64,000 nucleotides of DNA, taken from contig CANRYS010000010.1 of NCBI GenBank assembly GCA_947644305.1, forward strand, positions 1-64,000. The letters are read 5' to 3'. The notes under the pieces are model-generated. The model did no database searches and was not told the origin of the DNA. It saw only the letters and a program-made list of their open reading frames with translations. This DNA is from an uncultured Roseburia sp. (GTDB lineage Bacteria > Bacillota > Clostridia > Lachnospirales > Lachnospiraceae). The stretch's first letter is position 1. Each line of letters begins with the position of its first letter. The position numbers were made by a program, and so were the translations under genes. This document shows positions 26,700 to 34,658 of this stretch, in pieces.

Positions 26700-27058
26700 C
26701 TCCGGACGGTCTTACCTGGCTGAAAACGCTCCCGCAGGAATAACTGTCTGGGATCGAATCCAACATCCTTTCTGTAACCTTCTGTCATAATCCGGCGAAA
26801 CATCTCTACAGCTCCCTCGTAATGCCTGGAAACGCCTATGATATATATGTCAGTATACCCATAATACCGAAAAAACATCTCACTTGTGTTCATAATTTCA
26901 AATAAATTTTCCCTATTATTGGCAAGCATTATGATATAATAGTTCTTTTTCCAAGGCAACTTCTGCCAGAAGCTTCTTTTCTCGATGGTTCTTCTACACT
27001 TTTCTTCTTCTCTTCTGACAGGCTGATCCATGTATAAATCGTCGTACCAATATATCAT
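26696..27058 (-). CDS. Unknown 120-residue protein upstream of the GerW pair
   Basis: I do not recognise this family. The product has an acidic N-terminus (MIYWYDDLYMDQPV), a basic patch (EEKCRRTIEKRSFWQKLPWKK), and an alternating hydrophobic core (YYIIMLANNRENLFEI, YTDIYIIGVSRHYEGAVEMF). The core suggests an alpha/beta fold. No signal peptide is visible. GGAGG stands five bases before the ATG at 27058, which rules out the earlier GTG. It overlaps the DUF2953 gene by four bases and follows the 462-residue gene by 24 bases, so it belongs to the same operon. Confidence 0.7.
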   Translation of the reverse strand: MIYWYDDLYMDQPVRREEEKCRRTIEKRSFWQKLPWKKNYYIIMLANNRENLFEIMNTSEMFFRYYGYTDIYIIGVSRHYEGAVEMFRRIMTEGYRKDVGFDPRQLFLRERFQPGKTVRR

Positions 27059-27082
27059 ATCTTCCTCCATCACTGTCACAAA

Positions 27083-28471
27083 TTATCTGGTCTCTTCTTC
27101 ACTCATCATCTGCTCCAGCTCCAGAATTGCCGCCGCCTTTTCCGAAACATCCTGACACCCAAACAAATTCGTGCGTATATATTCCTCCACCTCTCTAGTT
27201 CCCGGAAAACCAGCGGGAAGCTTCTCCAGAACTGCCGCCATAACTGCCTTTTTCACCGGTCTCTTACACTCCGTAAGCTTCCTGGAAAGCTCTTCCGTCA
27301 ACTCTGCTGCGACCTGAGCCGCCTTTTGTTCATCCACGATTTTTTCTTGATCTATCTCGTCCAGATCCACAAACAGGCTGTCCGATAACAGATTTGCGAT
27401 TCGGGTATAGTCTTCAAATTCCTGTTCCAGATCCAGTTCTTTGAGAACTTCCTGGCAGGAACTCTTCACCTCGAAGAGCACTGCTTCCAGATAGCTGGAT
27501 TGTTCCACACATGCTTCGATCTTGCCCTCTAGCTTCTCCAGTTCCTCTTCCTCCAGTTCTCCTTTAACAACTGCAGAAAGGATCTGGTGACTGATCTTCT
27601 GTGTCTCTGTATTTTTGTCATTATGTAACTTCACCAGCCCAAAGGCATAACATCCATTGACCACCTTCTGTAGAGAATAATAATAATCTGTAATCTCAAA
27701 TATTCGTTCACTGACCTGCTCCAATTCGTCACAAAGTCCCTCATAGGTCTTGGCATCCAGTTCTTTGAAGTCTGTCCTCTCCAGCTCCTTCAAAAACGAA
27801 TCGATCTCTTCATCTGTACTCTCCCCCAGAGGATGGAGCATCGCCGCAGAGCGGATCATATAGGCAAACCCCTCCAGGGAAGCCACATCGCTTCCCTTAT
27901 AGAGAGATACCGTCTGCTCTATCTTTTCCAGCAACTTATTTTTCGTCATATGAATCGGAAGAATTCCTATCAGTGACTGCAGCCGGTCTCTGACGATGCT
28001 TTGATCTTCATGAGCAATGACAAAGGCCATAAGGAGATTTACAAATTCTTCCTCTTCAATATCTTCTACTCGCTCTTTGATCTCTTTATCCTCATTAAAG
28101 CGTAATTTCATACGATTCAGCACATACTCATAGCAGATCAGCCGGTCCGTATAAAAGGTAACCTGTTCCATCATCTTCGTGATCTGGTCACGAATTTCCT
28201 GAAATTCCTTTAGTATCTGTGGAATTTCTTCCCTGGAACTCCCGATCAGCCTCCGCAGCCGAGAGATCACTTCTTCACAGAGCGCTCTCTCTTCCGGCGA
28301 AATCTCATGATACTCCGGCAGAGAATCCACCAGCAGATAGCTGGAAAAAACCAATTCAATCGCCGCATAATCCAGATATGTGTCTGCCAGTAAATTCCGG
28401 TATACCGGCAGATTCTTCTGCAAATTCTTTCCCCGGTCAATATCCCGGATCAGTCTTCGTACATCGCTCAT
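27083..28471 (-). CDS. Unknown 462-residue acidic helical protein
   Basis: The product is rich in Glu, Leu and Lys and almost wholly helical by pattern (EEEELEKLEGKIEACVEQ, EEEFVNLLMAFVIAHEDQ), with no signal peptide, membrane segment or catalytic motif that I recognise. It is probably cytoplasmic and structural or regulatory. It lies 32 bases after the large glycosyltransferase gene and 24 before the 120-residue unknown, between a glycosyltransferase block and the sporulation-linked GerW block. No confident family call is possible. Confidence 0.7.
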   Translation of the reverse strand: MSDVRRLIRDIDRGKNLQKNLPVYRNLLADTYLDYAAIELVFSSYLLVDSLPEYHEISPEERALCEEVISRLRRLIGSSREEIPQILKEFQEIRDQITKMMEQVTFYTDRLICYEYVLNRMKLRFNEDKEIKERVEDIEEEEFVNLLMAFVIAHEDQSIVRDRLQSLIGILPIHMTKNKLLEKIEQTVSLYKGSDVASLEGFAYMIRSAAMLHPLGESTDEEIDSFLKELERTDFKELDAKTYEGLCDELEQVSERIFEITDYYYSLQKVVNGCYAFGLVKLHNDKNTETQKISHQILSAVVKGELEEEELEKLEGKIEACVEQSSYLEAVLFEVKSSCQEVLKELDLEQEFEDYTRIANLLSDSLFVDLDEIDQEKIVDEQKAAQVAAELTEELSRKLTECKRPVKKAVMAAVLEKLPAGFPGTREVEEYIRTNLFGCQDVSEKAAAILELEQMMSEEETR

Positions 28472-28503
28472 TTCATATTCCTTTCCCCAGTTCCAAATCT
28501 ACC

Positions 28504-31500
28504 TTAGTATATCAATACCCAGTCCTTCAGCCACTTTAAGCCGTCATTGACGTAGTCCGCACTGACCGGCTGTCCCGATAATACCGGGTAAAACAGCAGA
28601 AACAGGGCGAAGGCCGCGGCACAGTATGCGAAGGCCAGCCAACGTTTCTTTTTATTCTCCCCGATAAAGCAGTACATCGTATACCCAAGCATAAGCGCAA
28701 CAAAAGGAACGCTTGGGAAGTAGTGATAAGAGAACGTACATCTTGGCACCAATACCCACGGAAGATACTGCACCAGATAGGCAAAGATCAAAAACAGGGA
28801 AATACTGTCCTTCTTTGCCGCACAGCGGTAGATCATATAAATAAAGGCAAAAATTCCTGCCCACCATACCAGTGGGTTTCCAAATGCGCTAATTCCTTCC
28901 TTGAGTTCGCCAGCTACGGTATTACAATAGTAGAACATCGGACGGATCATCGTCGGCCATTCATACCAGGTCGAAGAATATGGATGTCCTTCCTTCAGCG
29001 AAGAATGATAATCAAACATCGACTGCTGGTTTGCGATCATCCGGCTCCAGAGGCCCTCACCGACAGTATCCCCACGGAACGGGATATAAGACATCAGATA
29101 GATCAATCCTGGTATCACCACAAAAAACAGGACACAGAAAGCTAGCGTCTTCCACATATTTTTCTGGAACACCTCGACAATATGGCTGTGGGAAATACCA
29201 GCGGTCTCACCCCTCGGATTATCCCTGGCGATCCGAAACTCCATATACCGCTTAAACAGGATAGCAAAGAAAAATACAGCGAGACCAGCTCCCGCATACA
29301 TCGCGGTCCACTTGCTGGCGCAGCCAAGCCCCATCATCAGTCCGCTCAGCCCAAGGGGGATCAGGGTCTTTTTAAAATCCGTATCATAAAAGCTTGTCTG
29401 GGCATAGCAGTACATAAAGTAAAACATCGCTATGATAAAAAAGGTTCCATAGACGTCGATGGTGGCGATCCTCGTCTGGGTAAAGTGCATAAAATCGAAA
29501 GTAAACAGCGCCGTCACCACGCCTGCCACCCAGGTTCTGCGAAACAGCCTCTTTCCAAACAGATAGATAAAAGGAATCATACCAATGCCAAAGAGGGTTC
29601 CTACGATTCTCCATCCAAAAGGATTCATGCCAAATGCCCTTACACCCAGGGAGATAAAAATCTTACCAAGAGGCGGATGGGTATTTTCATAGGAGCGGAG
29701 TCCATGGATCATCTCATAGGCAGTTCTGGCATGATATACCTCATCAAAATACGCTCCACTGCGGAATCCGAGCTCCGGATCAAACTCATCCTGTTCATCA
29801 AACAGCTCTGGATACTGGGAAGCATTTTCCGGCACAATATACTCCCCGGAAGTATCCTTAAATACCAGCTCATTGAGCATCGCCTCATTGTGAAGCAGGG
29901 TAAACCGAAGATAGCGGGTATTCACCTGGAATGGCTGGGTCTCTGCTTTTTCTGTTTCTCCCACAAACCGCACATCGTTCCACTTAAATACATCCCCGGC
30001 GCTCATGGTTCCCGCCATTGTGTAGTTCGTACCGTCGTCAGACACCTCTACCTGGAAATTGCGCCCCTCATACGTTCCCGTAAAAGAATACAAATTAGAA
30101 ATATTTTTCTTATCTCCAAAATCCAGAATGATCTGGCTGCCATTCTGCGTGCTCGTCCAAGCTGTCTCCGGCGCACTCATCCGGCCAAGATCGTACAGGG
30201 CAAAACAGGAATACAGGATCATGATCGCAAACAACACGATAAAATCTACTCTTCCCATCTTATCTGCCTTCCGGGAAGGCGTGATGGTAAATCGAAACCA
30301 CTTTTCGGTTTTCCCCGGTTTTTCCTGGATATTTTTTCTCTTATTCGCCTTCCCCTGATGAAACTCCGGTTCATAGACGATCTGCCCTTTGCGCAGCGAA
30401 GCATAAAGAAGATAGCCCGCCATAAAGACCGTGAGTACCGCCGTGGCTCCAATGGTATAACCTTCCGGCCCCGTGGTCCCCAGTTCCATGAAATAGTGGT
30501 ATACATGTACAATGTTTACAAACTGGGCGACAGAGAGTCCCACATATACCCAGAACAGTTCTTTGCAGGGACGAAGAATAAATCCTGCCAGCACCAGCAC
30601 AATACCCGGAAACAGATATCTCTCGTGCATACGCACGGAAAACAGGAACACGAAAGAGATCAAAACCGCCATACTGAGGAAATACTTCGACTTGTCCTCT
30701 TTCATCTTATAGAAAACATACCCACTCAGGAGCACCGATGCCACAATGGCGATGCTTCCCCAGGTCTGGCATTTCACAAATAAAAACTTGTTGGTCTGCT
30801 CCACCCAGTTCTTTCCAACGATCGCCCAGAAGTTATAGGCATTTACGGTACAGTACTCAAAGAGGCCGAGACTGTTTACATACTTCGGAACTACCACATC
30901 CAGCCCAAAGGGCACGGCAAACAAAAACATGGAAGCTATGGCACCCAGTCCCCCCACCAGGTCCCGGAGCATCTTTTTTACGGTAAAATCCCGGAGAAAT
31001 ACCTGTTCTATGATCGTAAAGATTAGGATCGGCGCAAACATAATGGTCTGGAACTTCAAAAGAGCTCCCAGACAAAACACAAAATACGCCGGAATTCGTT
31101 TTTCTTCCATACAGAGCCAACAGGTCAGAAGAATCGTAAGAGTAAACACACTATCGACCTGGCCCCACATAGACGAATCTGCCACTACCATCGGATTCAG
31201 CACATAGATGGCACAGATCATCAATGACATTCCTTCGGAGAAACGTCTCTTTGCCAGCAGATAAAGCACAGCGCCAGCGCCGAGGTCACAGAGCATCGGA
31301 AACAACTTGATCAAGTACTCTGCCGTCTGAGATCCGGTTTCAACGCCAAATATATGGCGGACTACTGCCATCAGCCAGAGAACAAACATATACCCCGGCG
31401 GATATCCGTTTCCTTCATCCACATAATAAAACTTAGATATACCATTGTCGTAGATCATATCCGACCATGCCCGGAAACAACTCATATCCACGCTGTACGC

Positions 31501-31698
31501 ATCAAATTTAACGGCAAAGATCGACTTGATCACCAGTGCTGCCCCCAACAGCATCAGCAGATTAAACCACTGGGGACGCATACCCTTCCTGCCAAGCACA
31601 ATCTTTCCCTTTACTTCATTTTCAAACCATAACAGATACAGTACCGCCAGTACGGTTACCATGATCACTATAACTGTCAACATATCATACTCAAACAT
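28504..31698 (-). CDS. Fused GT-C glycosyltransferase: two transferase units around a discoidin-like module
   Basis: The 1064-residue product has an N-terminal polytopic unit (about 1-440) with the lumenal-type segment AYSVDMSCFRAWSDMI and GNGYPPGYM, like integral-membrane mannosyltransferases. A soluble module follows (about 505-640; SAPETAWTSTQNGSQIILDF, then FQVEVSDDGTNY, RYLRFTLLHN), which looks like an F5/8 type C or discoidin sugar-binding fold. The third part (about 645-1064) is a GT39/PMT-type unit with FDEVYHARTAYEMIHG, containing the catalytic Asp-Glu pair, and THPPLGK. It probably transfers a hexose from a lipid carrier to a surface protein or glycan. It lies 15 bases after the rhomboid-like gene in one operon. 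Confidence 0.85.
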   Translation of the reverse strand: MFEYDMLTVIVIMVTVLAVLYLLWFENEVKGKIVLGRKGMRPQWFNLLMLLGAALVIKSIFAVKFDAYSVDMSCFRAWSDMIYDNGISKFYYVDEGNGYPPGYMFVLWLMAVVRHIFGVETGSQTAEYLIKLFPMLCDLGAGAVLYLLAKRRFSEGMSLMICAIYVLNPMVVADSSMWGQVDSVFTLTILLTCWLCMEEKRIPAYFVFCLGALLKFQTIMFAPILIFTIIEQVFLRDFTVKKMLRDLVGGLGAIASMFLFAVPFGLDVVVPKYVNSLGLFEYCTVNAYNFWAIVGKNWVEQTNKFLFVKCQTWGSIAIVASVLLSGYVFYKMKEDKSKYFLSMAVLISFVFLFSVRMHERYLFPGIVLVLAGFILRPCKELFWVYVGLSVAQFVNIVHVYHYFMELGTTGPEGYTIGATAVLTVFMAGYLLYASLRKGQIVYEPEFHQGKANKRKNIQEKPGKTEKWFRFTITPSRKADKMGRVDFIVLFAIMILYSCFALYDLGRMSAPETAWTSTQNGSQIILDFGDKKNISNLYSFTGTYEGRNFQVEVSDDGTNYTMAGTMSAGDVFKWNDVRFVGETEKAETQPFQVNTRYLRFTLLHNEAMLNELVFKDTSGEYIVPENASQYPELFDEQDEFDPELGFRSGAYFDEVYHARTAYEMIHGLRSYENTHPPLGKIFISLGVRAFGMNPFGWRIVGTLFGIGMIPFIYLFGKRLFRRTWVAGVVTALFTFDFMHFTQTRIATIDVYGTFFIIAMFYFMYCYAQTSFYDTDFKKTLIPLGLSGLMMGLGCASKWTAMYAGAGLAVFFFAILFKRYMEFRIARDNPRGETAGISHSHIVEVFQKNMWKTLAFCVLFFVVIPGLIYLMSYIPFRGDTVGEGLWSRMIANQQSMFDYHSSLKEGHPYSSTWYEWPTMIRPMFYYCNTVAGELKEGISAFGNPLVWWAGIFAFIYMIYRCAAKKDSISLFLIFAYLVQYLPWVLVPRCTFSYHYFPSVPFVALMLGYTMYCFIGENKKKRWLAFAYCAAAFALFLLFYPVLSGQPVSADYVNDGLKWLKDWVLIY

Positions 31699-31713
31699 GA
31701 TCTTCTATTCCTT

Positions 31714-32652
31714 TCACTCATTGGTGTTGTTTCTTCCGTCCTCTCCTCGCCTCACGTGTTCATGGGTAAAGAGATGGTCGGAACAGTATTCATAATTTCC
31801 CTCACATTTGGAGCAGAAACGAAACTCTAGATTAGGAGAATCTTTCTCCGTTCGCCCACAGATAGCACACCGGTGTCTCGGCCCGGAAGTATGCTGTTGT
31901 GCCGTATTGCGGTATACCACCCGCCGCTTTTTCTGCCGCATCGCCGCCCCGAAGCCCTGGGGATTTCTGGCGATCAGATAAAAGATAACAAAATCGATCA
32001 GCGCCGCCACGATCAAAAGCATACTCATAATACTCTGGAAGTGGCCTCTCTGGATACATTTCACGATCTGTATGGCATTAAATCCAAGATAGAGATATCC
32101 CAGCCACTTCGCCTTCACCGGAATGATAAAGTTAAAGTAAAACTGCGTCTCCGGAAATAAAAAGGCAAATACGAGAAACAGGGATAGATTCAGGTTGTCC
32201 AGGCTGATCACCATGGCAAGCCCCATGCCAATGGCGGAGGCATATACACTGCCGTTGGCATTCAAAAGCACCAGGTAATAACCGAAGGCAGCCAGGATCG
32301 TCAGCAAGATTCCAGTAAAATAAAAAGCATTAAACCGGAAACTTCCCCAGATCCGTTCCAGCACACTTCCGATGCTAAAATAGACATAGAGACTGATGGC
32401 ATAAAATATTATGTTGATAAAAGCCGCCCCGCCCCCCTGCAGACTTACCGAAGGATAGAGTACAAAGGTCACCAGACGCCATACCTGGCCATGCAGGATC
32501 TGGGAGATATCCAAACTCAGATAATTCAAATAGAGCCCCTGGTCAAACAGCCCCAAAAAGGTCCCCAGTATGCTGATCCCCACCACATACCGCATGAGGC
32601 CGCGAATGGCATACCTTCCAAACTTTCGTTCCAATTTTGCAAACCATTTCAT
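31714..32652 (-). CDS. Rhomboid-like membrane protein lacking the catalytic serine, with zinc ribbon
   Basis: The 312-residue product has about six membrane segments with rhomboid layout, including FYAISLYVYFSIGSVLERIWGSFRF, matching the L1 region and TM2-3 of rhomboids, in part. Where active rhomboids have GxSG, it has YASAIGMG, and no matching His is clear, so it is probably a pseudoprotease. The C-terminal 60 residues are cytoplasmic with several Cys and His (RCAICGRTEKD, FRFCSKCEGNYEYCSDHL), a likely zinc ribbon. Function unknown; inactive rhomboids often act in membrane protein handling. It is cotranscribed with CorA upstream and the GT-C enzyme downstream. Confidence 0.8.
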   Translation of the reverse strand: MKWFAKLERKFGRYAIRGLMRYVVGISILGTFLGLFDQGLYLNYLSLDISQILHGQVWRLVTFVLYPSVSLQGGGAAFINIIFYAISLYVYFSIGSVLERIWGSFRFNAFYFTGILLTILAAFGYYLVLLNANGSVYASAIGMGLAMVISLDNLNLSLFLVFAFLFPETQFYFNFIIPVKAKWLGYLYLGFNAIQIVKCIQRGHFQSIMSMLLIVAALIDFVIFYLIARNPQGFGAAMRQKKRRVVYRNTAQQHTSGPRHRCAICGRTEKDSPNLEFRFCSKCEGNYEYCSDHLFTHEHVRRGEDGRNNTNE

Positions 32653-32675
32653 GTTTTATACCTCATTTCTTCACA

Positions 32676-33602
32676 CTAGAACAAATTTTTCTTCTTAAAA
32701 AAGAGTACCACCAGAGATGTGATCACAAGGGTGCACGCCGTGATGATATAAAAACCGAAGGGACTGTGCCCCAGCGGAATATTGTCAAAGTTCATCCCGT
32801 AAAAGCTGGCGATCATCGTTGGAATCGACATCACGATGGTCACCGTAGACAAAAATTTCATCACCACATTCAGATTGTTGGAAATCACAGAAGCGAAAGC
32901 ATCCATCATACCACTGAGAATCCCGCTGTATATGTTGGCCATCTCGATGGCCTGCTTATTTTCGACAATGACGTCTTCTAGCAACTCCTCATCCTCAGGA
33001 TATTTTTTCACTTTTTCCGTCCGCAGCAATTTTTCCAGCACCGTTTCATTGGACCGCAGAGATGTGGTAAAATACACCAGGCTCTTTTCCAATTCCAGAA
33101 GCTCGATCAATTCTTTGTTCTTCTGGGAAATATGAAGCTTCTCTTCAATCTGTTCACTCTTGCGGTCGATGATCCGCAAATAGCGCAGATAGGAGGTGGC
33201 ATTGCGGTACAGAATCTGAAATACAAATCTTGTCCGCTTAAAGGTGAAAAATTCTTTTACCCGGTTGTTCATAAAAGCTTTGAGTACCGGCGTCTCCTCC
33301 AGGCACACCGTCACGATCAGTTGTTTTGTCATATAGATGCCCAAGGGAATCGTGACATATCTGTCCTTTTCATCCAGTGACGGAATATCCACCAGCACGA
33401 CGACATAATCATCCTCCAGTTCGATACGTGACCGCTCCTCATCATCCAGCGGCGCTCTCAGGTCATCGATGTCGATCCCCGTCTCCTGCACCACCTGCTG
33501 GAGCTCTTCGTTGGTAGGTTTGGTAAGCGCTACCCAGCACCCTTCAGAAATCTGGTCATTTTCCTGGAGCTCGTCCTCCACGGTCTGAAAAATCTGCAGC
33601 AT
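32676..33602 (-). CDS. corA: CorA-family magnesium/divalent cation transporter
   Basis: The 308-residue product has a long soluble N-terminal part with helices to about residue 245. Two C-terminal membrane segments follow, with the signature YGMNFDN between them (about residue 265), the selectivity motif of CorA channels. The chain ends FFKKKNLF, the normal basic tail. It forms pentamers that admit Mg2+ or other divalent ions. AAAGGAGG stands ahead of ATG. It is the first gene of a run that continues to the rhomboid-like and GT-C genes. Confidence 0.93.
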   Translation of the reverse strand: MLQIFQTVEDELQENDQISEGCWVALTKPTNEELQQVVQETGIDIDDLRAPLDDEERSRIELEDDYVVVLVDIPSLDEKDRYVTIPLGIYMTKQLIVTVCLEETPVLKAFMNNRVKEFFTFKRTRFVFQILYRNATSYLRYLRIIDRKSEQIEEKLHISQKNKELIELLELEKSLVYFTTSLRSNETVLEKLLRTEKVKKYPEDEELLEDVIVENKQAIEMANIYSGILSGMMDAFASVISNNLNVVMKFLSTVTIVMSIPTMIASFYGMNFDNIPLGHSPFGFYIITACTLVITSLVVLFFKKKNLF

Positions 33603-33634
33603 GTCCTCTCCTCCTTTACCGGTATTTTTATTCT

Positions 33635-33661
33635 GGCGGCAGTCAACTCTTCACTGCCGCC
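33635..33661. terminator. Hairpin between the LysM gene and corA
   Basis: GGCGGCAGT and ACTGCCGCC pair perfectly around a nine-base loop. There is no T-run directly after it on either strand, so termination would be weak. The same nine-base stem is reused in the terminator at 53052-53092. The rest of 33603-33726 shows nothing else. Confidence 0.5.
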
Positions 33662-33726
33662 GGATTCTCTTCGCACAGATATTAATATTATACGTTTTCG
33701 CCCTCTCTTTGTCAAACATTAACCTC

Positions 33727-34419
33727 TTATCTCGCTGTTTTTTTCGGAAGATATAGTACTACATCATCTCCGAGGACGATCTGGTCCAGATTATTGTTCT
33801 TTATAAATTCTTCCCAGTTTACTCCATATTCTTTCAGTATGTCCCCAAGGCTGCGTCCTCCTGTGGTGATATAGATCTCCACATCGTCGTCATCCCTGTC
33901 GTCTCTGTCATCCTGATCCAGCTTTTCTAATTCTTCTTCCTGGCATACCGGACAGCCTTCCTCACGGAATCCTCTAGATCCCATCCGTGAATCCTCTGAT
34001 ATGTTTTCGCTTTCCATACGGACCGAACGTCCCTCTCTCTCCATGAACTCTTCCTGACTCATGTTCTGATTCATGTTCTGATTCATGTTCCGGTTCATCT
34101 CCCGGCCCATATCTTGGTCCATCCCACGGTCCATATTCCTCTCCATGTCGCGTTCCGTATCCATCGGCATCCTCTCTGGTTCTCCCTGCATACTTTCATT
34201 TTCTCTCGGCATCGCCTGCACCGGCATACAGATCATTCCGTTGTATGGTCTAACCACCGGGATGCAGATCTCCTGCCCTACTTGGAGATTGTAGACATCC
34301 ACATAAGGGTTCGCCCGAAGGATCAGTGCCAGAGGCACCCGGTATCTTCTGCTGAGCTGATACAGAGTTTCCCCCTGTTTTATAACATGCACCATGCCAT
34401 TACAGTAACGCTTATTCAT
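33727..34419 (-). CDS. LysM protein with Met/Asn-rich repeat linker
   Basis: The 230-residue product has an N-terminal LysM at about residues 9-56 (VHVIKQGETLYQLSRRYRVP, then YNLQVGQEICIP). It has a second LysM-like unit at the C-terminus (GRSLGDILKEYGVNWEEFIKNN, LGDDVVLYLP in part). Between them, about 80-125 is a low-complexity array of DMxRxMxRxMNQNMNQ type. No signal peptide or catalytic domain is visible. LysM binds N-acetylglucosamine glycan in peptidoglycan, and leaderless two-LysM proteins occur in spore coats. That role here is inferred. ATG follows GGAGG by about seven bases. Confidence 0.8.
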   Translation of the reverse strand: MNKRYCNGMVHVIKQGETLYQLSRRYRVPLALILRANPYVDVYNLQVGQEICIPVVRPYNGMICMPVQAMPRENESMQGEPERMPMDTERDMERNMDRGMDQDMGREMNRNMNQNMNQNMSQEEFMEREGRSVRMESENISEDSRMGSRGFREEGCPVCQEEELEKLDQDDRDDRDDDDVEIYITTGGRSLGDILKEYGVNWEEFIKNNNLDQIVLGDDVVLYLPKKTAR

Positions 34420-34539
34420 ATTTTACCTCCATCTTTGCACCATTCACAGCGGCGCAGCAAATTTATTTTCATCTCTACCAATATATTCCGTCATAAAAAA
34501 AAGGTACCGGGCATACATTTATTGTTAATTTTTATTTTA

Positions 34540-34568
34540 TTTACAAATGCCGAATTTTGTCGTATACT
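34540..34568 (+). promoter_or_regulatory. Promoter of the dehydratase activase gene
   Basis: TTTACA (34540-34545), 17 bases, TATACT (34563-34568). The leader to the ATG at 34659 is about 85 bases. The 34420-34539 gap shows no other signal beyond AT-rich DNA. Confidence 0.6.
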
Positions 34569-34658
34569 ATAGTGTGGTTAAAATCTATTATAAATAAGAA
34601 AGAAAATGTTTCTGATCTGGATCTAAAGGTTTCGGATCAGATAAAATGGGAGGAAATC

